17,607 nt of DNA from CAYRFF01 sp964423575 (GTDB taxonomy: Bacteria > Bacteroidota > Bacteroidia > Chitinophagales > Saprospiraceae). Both the position numbers and the translations under genes were made by a program. Positions 1 through 7,044 of this stretch are shown here, in pieces; position 1 is the stretch's first letter; each line of letters starts with the position of its first letter. A model generated the notes under the pieces. It worked only from the letters and a program-made list of their open reading frames with translations. It ran no database searches and was not told where the DNA came from. Location: positions 1 through 17,607 of the forward strand of contig CAYRFF010000056.1 of NCBI GenBank assembly GCA_964423575.1. The letters run 5' to 3'.

Positions 1-73
1 ATTATCTTCCTCTCCAAAAATTTCTCAATGTTGCACTTCACTTTTGAACTTAGGAATTTAAATTTTTAAGTCT

Positions 74-658
74 ATGAACTATCAAAATCATGTGCATTTA
101 ATGCAAACAAGAATGGAAGAACTCGGACTCAACCTGCGCGATCTGGTTGAGAGACTGGGATTTGAAGATCGCAGAAAAGGATTCCGTACCGTAAAGCGTA
201 CCTTAAATGGTCATGTTCCGATGGGAAGCACTGTCCGGAAATTTGCGAAAGCTCTGGAAATTGAAATGGAAACTCTCGAAGAAGCAATTGATAATAGCTT
301 GAGAGAATTCAGGGAAAGGAGACGTTTCCTGAAAAAGAAAATGCGTTTCAAGCACTTTCGAATGAAAAAGAGAGAGTCGGAAAGAGCTCGCGAAGAAATG
401 AGACATTTCAGTAAAGGTGATGCTCATGGTAAAGGCTGGGGGCGTGGCAGATACGCTATGGAAGCGGCTGAAGCCGGAGATTACCGAGCTGAGAAGTCGG
501 GTTTCAGACATGGATTTGCCTACGGTAAAAGTTATGGGCATGGCAGATATGCTATGGAGACAAAGACCGTAGAAAGATCCTGCAGACATCGTAGCTCACA
601 TGGGGAAGGCAGATGGGCCAGAGGTACCTGGGGAATGAGAAAGCGCAGAGAAGGATAA
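74..658 (+). CDS. HTH-like, Arg-rich repeat protein (unrecognised)
   Basis: I do not recognise this 194-residue protein. Residues about 12-70 read like a Cro/C1-type helix-turn-helix: a LNLRDLVERLGF helix pair, a basic turn, a TLNGHVPMGSTVRKFAKAL segment typical of XRE recognition and support helices, then an acidic helix. From residue 75 the protein becomes extremely basic (FRERRRFLKKKMRFKHFRMKKR), then Gly/His/Tyr-rich. A 13-residue unit occurs twice 32 residues apart, HGKGWGRGRYAME (118-130) and YGKSYGHGRYAME (150-162), with a weaker third form near 175-186; the DNA copies at 425-463 and 521-559 are clearly related. No signal peptide or membrane segment is visible, so it is probably cytoplasmic and nucleic-acid binding (inference). 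The ATG at 74 precedes the HTH and is preferred over internal Met codons. It converges on dacB, with a mobile-like repeat between them. Confidence 0.72.
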   Translation: MNYQNHVHLMQTRMEELGLNLRDLVERLGFEDRRKGFRTVKRTLNGHVPMGSTVRKFAKALEIEMETLEEAIDNSLREFRERRRFLKKKMRFKHFRMKKRESERAREEMRHFSKGDAHGKGWGRGRYAMEAAEAGDYRAEKSGFRHGFAYGKSYGHGRYAMETKTVERSCRHRSSHGEGRWARGTWGMRKRREG

Positions 659-702
659 ACGGCCGGAAATCTATTTTATAATAAATCGGGCAGAACGATG
701 AT

Positions 703-926
703 TTAACCGCAATAATTCATGAGCGCTATCTTTGCGTAGATACTAGGCACGGGTTCCGCCGCTGTAGCCCTCTACCGCAAGGAATCCGTAACGAAGTAGA
801 TGCGTAAAGATAGCGTAACACATACCCCAAAATTTAGGAAGAGTTATTTTAAGTTTTCAAGTCAAATTGACTGATAAAGAGCTTATTATGATTCTTTTCA
901 TAAAAACTCATGAATAATGCGGGTTA
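703..926 (+). repeat. MITE-like interspersed repeat, copy 1
   Basis: This copy of about 224 bp is bounded by terminal inverted repeats. The left end reads TTAACCGCAATAATTCATGAG with the first T at 703; the right end, read on the minus strand, begins TAACCCGCATTATTCATGAG. A second inverted repeat (CGCTATCTTT near 724-733 against AAAGATAGCG at 806-815) lies in the left half. The whole unit recurs in opposite orientation at 14230-14476 with high identity outside one variable segment near 788-795. No transposase is encoded, so it would be a non-autonomous element. It fills the gap between two convergent genes, and its right terminus supplies the dacB stop codon. Confidence 0.8.
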
Positions 927-2303
927 GTATTTCTCGTATATAAGACGCAGCGTCTCAAGCATCTGCGTTTCTAGTTCTGATCTCGATGATGTAAAGTGGT
1001 TGTTCATCCAGGCGAAGCAAAGGGTTCTCCCTTGCTTCGTCCGGAGATAACCGCCGAAATTATAGACGTTTTTCATGCTGCCGGTTTTGACAAAAATATT
1101 GGAAGATGAAATATCATTACCCGGATCTTTGAAAGATAAAATCTTATCAGGTTCTGATGAGCGGACATCGCCTTTCGGCAAATGTCTGAGCAGTCTTTCG
1201 CCATCCGTATCATATAAATGCTTCAACAACGAGGCAACATTGGCTGCAGTATTCTGATTATAACGGCTCAGCCCTGAGCCATCAACATAAACCATATTAT
1301 CCGGTAAGAAAGAAAATAACTCTTCCTGTGCATATCGTGTACTGATAGAAGTTGTTTGTTCATCGGTAAGAGCATAAGAAATCGAGAGCATTATCTGTTC
1401 TGCGATATGATTGTCGCTTTCCATAAGCATAATGTGGTACAAACTATCCGTTGCTATCCCGTACATTGTAGTTTTCTCCGGATAATCATCTGCCGGAATT
1501 GCCAGAATATCTAATGGTTTATCGAGGATGTCATTCAGAAGCCTGCCGAGAAAATATTTGTCGGAAGACACCGGAACATCTCTTTTCTCATTGTTTTGAG
1601 TATTGGGCCCTAGATTATAATCAAATGCATTGGCAAAGTCAGCTCGTTTTACCGTAAATGATTCACCACCGATGGTTGGAAGATAAGTTAACCAGCTTCC
1701 GTAGTATCCGGGCGTCACATTAATTTTATGAAACTCCTTGTCTACCAGCGTAAACGAAGCGATATTCCCATGCACCGGAAAGAAAGATTTCTCGGTCTGA
1801 AAGCTATAGACGTAATCATCCCATGCCCAGCCAGGCCCGAAATGCTTATCCTTAAATTGGGCATTGCTCAATGATATTGCAGAGGCAAGATTATTTAAAC
1901 TGTCGATTAAACTAGTAGTTGATGGGAAATGTGGATTCAGAAATTCAGGATCACCATAAGGCCATATAATGGCAGTATCGTTTACAATAACATAGTCAAT
2001 AAATGGCATATTGTCGGGTAAAACGCTCCTTCCTACAGCATAAGTAAAGAGCTTGGTAAGAGAGGCAGGAGTAAAGTGGCTGTGACCATTTTCATTATAT
2101 AAAACCTCGCCGGTCTGAGCATCCATTATATAGAGACCACTGTAATGCTTGTCAAACACTTTGCTTTTTTCAATGGAGTGGTGGACTTTCCTCGCTTGAC
2201 TGTTATTTATAGTCAGCCTGGAGCTGGTACAGGCAGATGTAAGCAAGAATCCAGTTAATACACTGGCAATAATCAGAGTTTTAATGAATAAATTCACTTT
2301 CAT
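924..2303 (-). CDS. dacB: D-Ala-D-Ala carboxypeptidase/endopeptidase, PBP4 family
   Basis: This 459-residue protein is a class C penicillin-binding protein (peptidase S13) that trims or cleaves peptidoglycan cross-links in the periplasm. All three active-site motifs are present: SxxK as SLTK (Ser81, Lys84), SxN as SDN (296-298) and KTG (406-408), with the family's DGSGLSR at 341-347. The N-terminus has a hydrophobic segment (residues 5-22) ending in TSAC, so Cys25 may be lipidated, although the lipobox is imperfect. The length is close to E. coli PBP4, with a somewhat reduced insert between SxxK and SxN. It is divergent from msrA (190-bp gap). The stop codon TAA (926-924) lies in the terminus of the adjacent repeat element, so the present C-terminus (LRLIYEKY) may have been set by that insertion. 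Confidence 0.93.
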   Translation of the reverse strand: MKVNLFIKTLIIASVLTGFLLTSACTSSRLTINNSQARKVHHSIEKSKVFDKHYSGLYIMDAQTGEVLYNENGHSHFTPASLTKLFTYAVGRSVLPDNMPFIDYVIVNDTAIIWPYGDPEFLNPHFPSTTSLIDSLNNLASAISLSNAQFKDKHFGPGWAWDDYVYSFQTEKSFFPVHGNIASFTLVDKEFHKINVTPGYYGSWLTYLPTIGGESFTVKRADFANAFDYNLGPNTQNNEKRDVPVSSDKYFLGRLLNDILDKPLDILAIPADDYPEKTTMYGIATDSLYHIMLMESDNHIAEQIMLSISYALTDEQTTSISTRYAQEELFSFLPDNMVYVDGSGLSRYNQNTAANVASLLKHLYDTDGERLLRHLPKGDVRSSEPDKILSFKDPGNDISSSNIFVKTGSMKNVYNFGGYLRTKQGRTLCFAWMNNHFTSSRSELETQMLETLRLIYEKY

Positions 2304-2493
2304 TTTACGGTAGTTAATGATTGACAGTCTGCAAAGTAGCCAAAATATATATTATCAGCACCTGAAAGGGCTTTGTAAATTTCCTCCTCCCGGTCACGTT
2401 CTATTGTTTGTAGAAAGTTCCGGGAAACATTAAGCACGATTTTAAAACCAAAACACGGGAAATGCTTGTTGTTTTTTAAAAGACGGGAAATTT

Positions 2494-3153
2494 ATGTACA
2501 AAATCCTATTGCTGTTTCTTTTTACTTGTACACTCTCAGCTTGTGATGCACAGGAGTCAAAGAAAGAAACTGTAAAATTTAATCCGATTTTTCTGGAAGG
2601 AAAGCTGGATACTGCTTATCTGGCAAATGGTTGTTTCTGGTGCTCTGAAGCTGTTTTCTATCGTACCCGCGGAGTTATAGATGTGGTCCCGGGATACAGT
2701 GGGGGTACGGAAGATAATCCCAGCTACCGTCTCGTGGCAGGCGGGAAGACGGGATATGCAGAAGCAATACGCGTTATATACGATAAGGAGCAAATCAGCT
2801 ACGAGGACTTACTGCTCGTGTTCTTTGGTACGCATGATCCTACACAATTAAACAGACAGGGTCCCGATATAGGCAGGCAATACCGTTCTGCAATTTTTTA
2901 TAAGGATAAAGAGCAGCAGCGCATTGCGGAAGCGCTTATTAAGGAGTTAAATAATCTGGTTTATATGGGCGATATCGTAACTGAAGTGACGGAATTTAGC
3001 AATTTTTATATAGCTGAAGAGGAACATCACGGTTTTTATGAACAGAATCCAAATCATCCCTATATCAAGCAAGTCTCGCGACCAATAATCCATAGCCTGG
3101 AAAAGAACTTTCCACAGTATTTAAAGCAAGAAACGCAGAAAGATAAAAAGTAG
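2494..3153 (+). CDS. msrA: Peptide methionine sulfoxide reductase MsrA, lipoprotein-type
   Basis: It reduces methionine-S-sulfoxide in oxidised proteins and free Met. The catalytic motif is GCFWC (Cys47, Cys50), and the family signatures GYSGG (67-71), HDPTQ (114-118), QGPDIGRQYRSAIF (about 122-135) and EEEHH-x-FYEQNPNHPY near the C-terminus are all present. The first 16 residues are hydrophobic and end in LSAC, a good lipobox with Cys17 as the lipidated residue, so the enzyme is predicted to be anchored in the envelope, where it would protect secreted or membrane proteins. Many MsrA have GCFWG; here a second Cys follows and could act as a resolving or recycling cysteine (inference). The ATG at 2494 begins a proper signal peptide. 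It is transcribed away from dacB and followed 69 bp later by a small secreted protein gene. Confidence 0.95.
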   Translation: MYKILLLFLFTCTLSACDAQESKKETVKFNPIFLEGKLDTAYLANGCFWCSEAVFYRTRGVIDVVPGYSGGTEDNPSYRLVAGGKTGYAEAIRVIYDKEQISYEDLLLVFFGTHDPTQLNRQGPDIGRQYRSAIFYKDKEQQRIAEALIKELNNLVYMGDIVTEVTEFSNFYIAEEEHHGFYEQNPNHPYIKQVSRPIIHSLEKNFPQYLKQETQKDKK

Positions 3154-3222
3154 AATTATCGCTCGGAAGAATTGCGTATCTTGCATAAGAAAATACTATA
3201 AAAAACAATAAATCGTCCGCTT

Positions 3223-3594
3223 ATGAGATTATCCTTTGCTGTTATACTGTTCTTTGCTTTTATTGCCGTTTCCAATACGCAAACGGTCTATAAAACACCA
3301 TCGGGAACCAAATATCACACGGCAACATGCTCATACGTGAAAAATGTTTCAAACTCGCTTTCTGTTACTGAAGCTCGTCGACAGGGGCTAGGTCCTTGCA
3401 GCCGTTGCAGCCCGGATTCACCTTCTTATAGAAACAGTTCCACCACGCGTCCGGGACTGGGAATTAAACAAGGCGAGGCTCAGGGGAAGATGCAGTATGC
3501 CGTCAGATGTAAGGCATATACCAAGGCCGGGGCCAGATGTAAACGCCAGACGAAGAATGTGAATGGCTATTGCTTTCAGCATGAGAGAAGCTAG
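3223..3594 (+). CDS. Small secreted Cys-rich protein with DUF5763-like C-terminus
   Basis: This 123-residue protein begins with a Sec-type signal peptide (about 1-19). Two small Cys/His modules follow. The first (about 22-65) has the pattern VYKTPSGTKYH-TATC-SYV ... GLGPCSRCSP, which resembles the putative metal-binding tail found on many secreted nucleases and competence-related proteins (Y-H-x3-C then PCxxC). The second (about 95-121) has C-KAYTKAGARCKRQ ... GYCFQH, the pattern of DUF5763, where spaced Cys and His could bind zinc. The linker is Ser/Pro-rich. No enzymatic domain is visible, so it may be a stand-alone adaptor or metal-binding protein (inference). It lies on the same strand as msrA with a 69-bp gap; a weak TATCTTGC at 3177-3184 could be its own -7 box. 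Gene reality is fairly secure; function is unknown. Confidence 0.8.
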   Translation: MRLSFAVILFFAFIAVSNTQTVYKTPSGTKYHTATCSYVKNVSNSLSVTEARRQGLGPCSRCSPDSPSYRNSSTTRPGLGIKQGEAQGKMQYAVRCKAYTKAGARCKRQTKNVNGYCFQHERS

Positions 3595-3822
3595 GATTAG
3601 GTGGGCGAGTAGTCTCTCGAGCATTCACACACGTTGAGTCTTCTTTATCGGGTTCTGCTCTCATTCAATGTCCATTTTGATTCACTGCTTAAATCGCATG
3701 AAATTCATTGGAATTTGTGATTATTAGCTGGAATTTAGCAACTGTTTTGGGATTAAAAGATCTGATTTTATGCTACCGATAAAGATTCATTGCCTATCAT
3801 TCTGTTAAATCATCAACCTTTG

Positions 3823-3830
3823 TACCTTTG
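3823..3830 (+). promoter_or_regulatory. Candidate Bacteroidota -7 box (TACCTTTG) for thrS
   Basis: TACCTTTG matches the Bacteroidota -7 consensus TAnnTTTG. A CTG/TTAAA stretch near 3802-3808 sits at roughly the right distance for a weak -33 element. Initiation would fall near 3837, leaving a leader of about 17 nt before the ATG at 3854. No T-box or other leader structure is visible. Confidence 0.55.
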
Positions 3831-3853
3831 TGGTTCTATAATAAACAGTGATT

Positions 3854-5785
3854 ATGATTAAGATTACCTTTCCTGACGGTAGAGTGCAGGAATATGAAAA
3901 CGGAACTACCGCAATGCAGATAGCCGAGTCAATCAGTAGTGGACTGGCGCGCAATGTATTGGCGGCGAAAGTAAATGGAGAAGTGGTAGATGCTTCAAGA
4001 CCATTAAACGAGGATGCGGACCTTAGCCTGCTGACATGGAATGACGATGGAGGTAAAATGGCTTTTTGGCATTCTACTGCTCACCTTATGGCAGAAGCTC
4101 TTGAAGCATTGTATAAGGATGTGAAATTTGGTATCGGCCCTCCGATTGAAAATGGCTTTTACTACGATGTTGATATGGGAGAACACACCTTATCAAGTGA
4201 TGAATTTGCCAAGATCGAGAAGAAAATGGAGGAGCTCGCCCGGGAAAAGAATGAGTACATAAGGACTGAAGTTTCCAAGGCTGACGCTATTAAGTATTTT
4301 ACGGAAAAAGGCGATCAGTACAAACTGGAGTTGCTGGAAGATCTCCAGGATGGAGAGATTACTTTCTATCAGCAGGGAAACTTTATCGACCTCTGCCGTG
4401 GTCCACATATTCCCGATACCGGTGCTATAAAAGCGATAAAATTACTTAGTCTTGCTGCGGCATATTGGCGTGGGGACGAAAAGAATAAAATGCTCACGAG
4501 GATATACGGAATCAGTTTCCCTAAGCAAAAGGAACTGAAAGAATATCTCGAGATGATTGAAGAAGCTAAGAAGCGTGACCATAGAAAAGTGGGTGCAGAA
4601 ATGGAGCTCTTTATGTTTTCAGAAAGAGTAGGAGCGGGTTTGCCCATCTGGTTGCCTCGTGGGACCATTCTGAGACAGCGATTGATGACTTATTTGCAAC
4701 AGCAGCAGGAAAAGCGTGGCTATCAAATGGTTGTTACGCCGCATATCGGGCATAAAGACCTCTATGTTACTTCCGGACACTATGCCAAATACGGTGAAGA
4801 TAGCTTTCAACCGATTCACACTCCTCGGGAAGGGGAAGAATTCTTGTTGAAGCCGATGAACTGTCCGCATCACTGTGAAATTTATGGTCATAAGCCGAGA
4901 TCATACCGGGATCTGCCATTGCGTTTGGCAGAATTTGGTACGGTATATCGCTATGAGCAGAGCGGAGAACTGCATGGTCTATCCAGAGTAAGAGGTTTTA
5001 CGCAGGATGATGCGCATATATTCTGTACACAGGATCAGGTTAAGGAAGAATTCCTCAATGTACTCGACCTGACTACAGAAGTGCTTTCAGCAATGGGTTT
5101 TAAAAACTTCACCGCACAGATTTCTTTACGCGATCCGGATAATCCTGCAAAATACCTCGGTTCTGATGAAAATTGGAATGCTGCGGAAAGCGCAATTATT
5201 GAAGCATGCGCAGAAGCGGATATTGAAACAGTTACGGTATTGGGGGAGGCCGCTTTTTATGGACCTAAGCTTGACTTCATGGTGAAAGATGCTCTTGGAC
5301 GTGCATGGCAGCTGGGTACAATTCAGGTCGACTATAACTTGCCGGAAAGATTCGGTTTGGAATATGTCGGTGCGGATAATAAACCACACAGACCGGTTAT
5401 GATACACAGGGCGCCATTTGGTTCAATGGAGAGATTTATCTCCATTCTTATCGAAGATACAGGCGGTAAGTTCCCATTGTGGTTGAGTCCTGAGCAATAC
5501 GCGATATTGCCGATTTCGGATCGATTTAACGAGCGTGCGTATGAAATACAGCAGCTGCTGAAAGCTCAGGATATTCAAGGTAAAGTGGACGATCGTTCTG
5601 AAAAAATAGGGCGTAAGATACGCGACACTGAGGTGGCCAAAATTCCGTTTATGCTCATTGTCGGTGAAGAAGAAGTAAAAAACAACACGGTTTCACTCCG
5701 TATACAGGGCGAAGGGGATAAAGGCTCCATGACGGTGCCGGAATTCATAGAGTTCTTCGATAGCAGGCTTGAGGTTAAGTTGTAA
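3854..5785 (+). CDS. thrS: Threonyl-tRNA synthetase
   Basis: It charges tRNA-Thr and edits mis-charged Ser-tRNA-Thr. I use the ATG at 3854 (643 residues, MIKITFPDG...), the usual family start, rather than the in-frame GTG at 3848 six bases earlier. Residue numbers below count from the GTG. The N-terminal TGS domain covers about 1-63. The editing domain has HSTAH (75-79) and DLCRGPH (181-187, Cys183). The class II catalytic core has motif 2 around RYEQSGELHGLSRVRGF (368-384), zinc ligands Cys339 in MNCPHH, His390 and His520, and motif 3 GSMERF (525-530). The anticodon-binding domain runs from about 548 to the end. Length is normal for a bacterial ThrS. It stands alone: infC/rpmI/rplT, its frequent partners, do not follow. 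A perfect 15-bp palindrome begins 14 nt after the stop. Confidence 0.98.
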   Translation: MIKITFPDGRVQEYENGTTAMQIAESISSGLARNVLAAKVNGEVVDASRPLNEDADLSLLTWNDDGGKMAFWHSTAHLMAEALEALYKDVKFGIGPPIENGFYYDVDMGEHTLSSDEFAKIEKKMEELAREKNEYIRTEVSKADAIKYFTEKGDQYKLELLEDLQDGEITFYQQGNFIDLCRGPHIPDTGAIKAIKLLSLAAAYWRGDEKNKMLTRIYGISFPKQKELKEYLEMIEEAKKRDHRKVGAEMELFMFSERVGAGLPIWLPRGTILRQRLMTYLQQQQEKRGYQMVVTPHIGHKDLYVTSGHYAKYGEDSFQPIHTPREGEEFLLKPMNCPHHCEIYGHKPRSYRDLPLRLAEFGTVYRYEQSGELHGLSRVRGFTQDDAHIFCTQDQVKEEFLNVLDLTTEVLSAMGFKNFTAQISLRDPDNPAKYLGSDENWNAAESAIIEACAEADIETVTVLGEAAFYGPKLDFMVKDALGRAWQLGTIQVDYNLPERFGLEYVGADNKPHRPVMIHRAPFGSMERFISILIEDTGGKFPLWLSPEQYAILPISDRFNERAYEIQQLLKAQDIQGKVDDRSEKIGRKIRDTEVAKIPFMLIVGEEEVKNNTVSLRIQGEGDKGSMTVPEFIEFFDSRLEVKL

Positions 5786-5796
5786 AGGGATTTTGT

Positions 5797-5846
5797 ATTA
5801 GCTTACGCAAATGTTTAATAATCGACATTTGCGTAAGCTGATATTT
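5797..5846. repeat. Palindromic repeat, copy 1 (15-bp stem)
   Basis: AGCTTACGCAAATGT (5800-5814) pairs perfectly with ACATTTGCGTAAGCT (5825-5839) across a 10-nt loop. Flanking ATT and GATATTT are also shared with the second copy at 6257-6305. The hairpin could act as a transcription terminator or mRNA 3' stabiliser for thrS, but no U-tract follows. The near-identical second copy suggests a dispersed palindromic repeat family. Confidence 0.88.
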
Positions 5847-6009
5847 GCTCTTCGCATGCCAATATTTTAAATTGGATTAATTAATTCAAGAACTTCAAAG
5901 GAGTTTGACATTGAATCACTAGATGAATCCTGGCTACCGAAAATGAATAAAAAGCTCATGCTCACCATACTCCTAACTATAATTAGCTAAGTACTCTTTT
6001 ATTTATTGT

Positions 6010-6038
6010 GTCATTTTTTTCATTGCCAAAAAAATGAC
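6010..6038. repeat. Perfect 11-bp hairpin inside the gene-free block
   Basis: GTCATTTTTTT (6010-6020) and AAAAAAATGAC (6028-6038) are perfect complements with a 7-nt loop CATTGCC. An A-run and an AGGCTAG follow. Read on the minus strand, the second arm could serve as a terminator-like T-run, but the nearest minus-strand gene ends more than 300 bp away. Confidence 0.7.
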
Positions 6039-6068
6039 GAAAAAAGGCTAGAAAGCTTCAAAGGCGAT

Positions 6069-6084
6069 TCTCGGCAAGCCGAGA
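6069..6084. repeat. 6-bp GC-rich hairpin with tetraloop
   Basis: TCTCGG and CCGAGA pair perfectly around a CAAG tetraloop. It lies 31 bp after the A/T-rich hairpin and may belong to the same structured unit. Confidence 0.6.
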
Positions 6085-6256
6085 CCGTTGATTCGTTGAT
6101 TATGCTTTCATCTCCGCTGAAAAGGCTTCATTGAATTTTATGAACCAAGTCCAATTTTCGTTAACATTTACCATCAACTCACAACATATCGCTGGTGAAG
6201 CTTTCACTTTTTAATTGAACATACTGTTTTGTGGATAAGGTAGGTTCTCAAAAGGA

Positions 6257-6305
6257 ATTAGCTTACGCAAATGTTTATGATCGACATTTGCGTAAGCTGA
6301 TATTT
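6257..6305. repeat. Palindromic repeat, copy 2 (15-bp stem)
   Basis: The arms AGCTTACGCAAATGT (6260-6274) and ACATTTGCGTAAGCT (6284-6298) are identical to those of copy 1, with a 9-nt loop differing from copy 1 only in TTATGATCG versus TTAATAATCG. It lies 68 bp beyond the 3' end of the minus-strand gene at 6373, so each copy is adjacent to one of two convergent genes. Confidence 0.88.
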
Positions 6306-6372
6306 TAAATATTCTCTGAGTGAAAACATCCCCGATAATAGGGATTAAAGATGAGTTCTCTAGTAGTACAGT

Positions 6373-6669
6373 TTACCTCCCACCCTTGGTAAACATCGGA
6401 ATTATGTATCTGGCAGCCACCGGAAGCAGATCATAAGCAAATTTCCATTTACGACGTACAGCCACTAGTATCAATGCGCCTGAAGCGACGTATAACCAGT
6501 TGGATGGCTTGTCAAAGAAATTATTAGACATCCTTTTTCCGGCCGAAATGCCAAGTTTCTCGTTTAAGGGATTGGCAAAGTCCAGGGAAGACAATAGGGC
6601 ATTCTTACTAGCTGCAATCTCCTTCTTGATCTCGAGTTTCCTTCTTTCAATATCCTTGATGCTATTCAT
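6373..6669 (-). CDS. Small membrane protein, third gene of the YtxH/holin operon
   Basis: I place the start at the ATG at 6669 (98 residues, MNSIKDIERRK...), one base after the TAA of the preceding gene. A longer reading frame from 6711 would overlap that gene by 40 bp and is unlikely. The N-terminal 45 residues are a charged helix rich in Lys/Glu/Ile, probably coiled coil. One membrane segment follows at about 57-72 (NWLYVASGALILVAV), then a basic stretch and a final hydrophobic helix. Size and position match the small YqjK-like third gene often found with Phage_holin_3_6 and YtxH/YqjD-type genes, though sequence similarity to YqjK cannot be asserted by eye. Role is probably envelope-related and unknown in detail. 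Confidence 0.78.
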   Translation of the reverse strand: MNSIKDIERRKLEIKKEIAASKNALLSSLDFANPLNEKLGISAGKRMSNNFFDKPSNWLYVASGALILVAVRRKWKFAYDLLPVAARYIIPMFTKGGR

Positions 6670-6670
6670 A

Positions 6671-7024
6671 TTATAATCGTTTATCCAGGAAGCGAATAAT
6701 GAGATTGACAACCGGTGTCAGCACCAGCCTCCTTCTCATAAAGTAAAATAGAGCCAGCAATAGCACCAAAACTCCTGCTGTTGTAAGGAATGCCAGACCC
6801 AATGAGTTGAATAAGCTGTACAGAAATGCGGTTAAGGCAAAGCACAGCATCAGAAAAATCAAAAAGACCATCAGCATGAAAATCATAGCTATGATAAACA
6901 GGCTACTGACCTTTGAGCTTTTCTCAACGACTGAAAGTCTGAGATACTCTTTCTGACCATCGTACATACCTTTCAGATGGCCAAAAATCTCTCCCAGGAA
7001 TTCGGCTATTTTATTGACGATCAT
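6671..7024 (-). CDS. Phage_holin_3_6 / YqjE-like membrane protein
   Basis: This protein of about 117 residues starts at the ATG at 7024 (MIVNKIAEFLGE...); the TTG two codons upstream is less likely. It has an amphipathic N-terminal helix containing YLRLSVVEKSSKV, two long membrane segments at about residues 40-64 and 68-93 (rich in Phe/Leu/Met), then a basic loop MRRRLVLTPVVN and an amphipathic C-terminal helix. This layout is that of the Phage_holin_3_6 (DUF1469/YqjE) family, an inner-membrane family that, despite the name, is chromosomal and not linked to lysis. It lies between the YtxH-like gene (20-bp gap) and the small TM gene (1-bp gap), forming a tight operon probably related to envelope or stress physiology. 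Confidence 0.85.
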   Translation of the reverse strand: MIVNKIAEFLGEIFGHLKGMYDGQKEYLRLSVVEKSSKVSSLFIIAMIFMLMVFLIFLMLCFALTAFLYSLFNSLGLAFLTTAGVLVLLLALFYFMRRRLVLTPVVNLIIRFLDKRL

Positions 7025-7044
7025 AGACAAAATTTAATATGCTA

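Larger units (their letters stand above)
5847..6256. other. Gene-free block bracketed by the paired palindromes
   Basis: No convincing coding region is seen here. A 15-codon frame (5943-5990, MNKKLMLTILLTIIS then stop) resembles the start of a signal peptide cut short; it may be a gene remnant or chance. The block contains two further strong hairpins (6010-6038 and 6069-6084), and GAAAGC near 6050 can pair with GCTTTC near 6104 around the second. With both bracketing palindromes this gives four stem-loops in 500 bp between two convergent genes, more like a composite repeat or structured element than plain spacer (inference). Confidence 0.5.

Noticed and set aside
203..589. 128-codon minus-strand frame inside the HTH gene
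   Set aside because: Antisense shadow; the plus-strand frame has a coherent HTH and in-frame repeats.
2323..2340. TACTTTG as dacB promoter box on the minus strand
   Set aside because: It has only one base between TA and TTTG instead of two and lacks a convincing -33 element; too weak to list.
3848..3853. GTG as thrS start
   Set aside because: The ATG six bases downstream gives the standard MIKITFPDG N-terminus of bacterial ThrS; the GTG adds only two residues.
6671..7024. Prophage holin/lysis cassette
   Set aside because: The name of the Phage_holin_3_6 family is misleading; association with YtxH-like and small TM genes is the chromosomal YqjE context, and no endolysin or phage gene is nearby.
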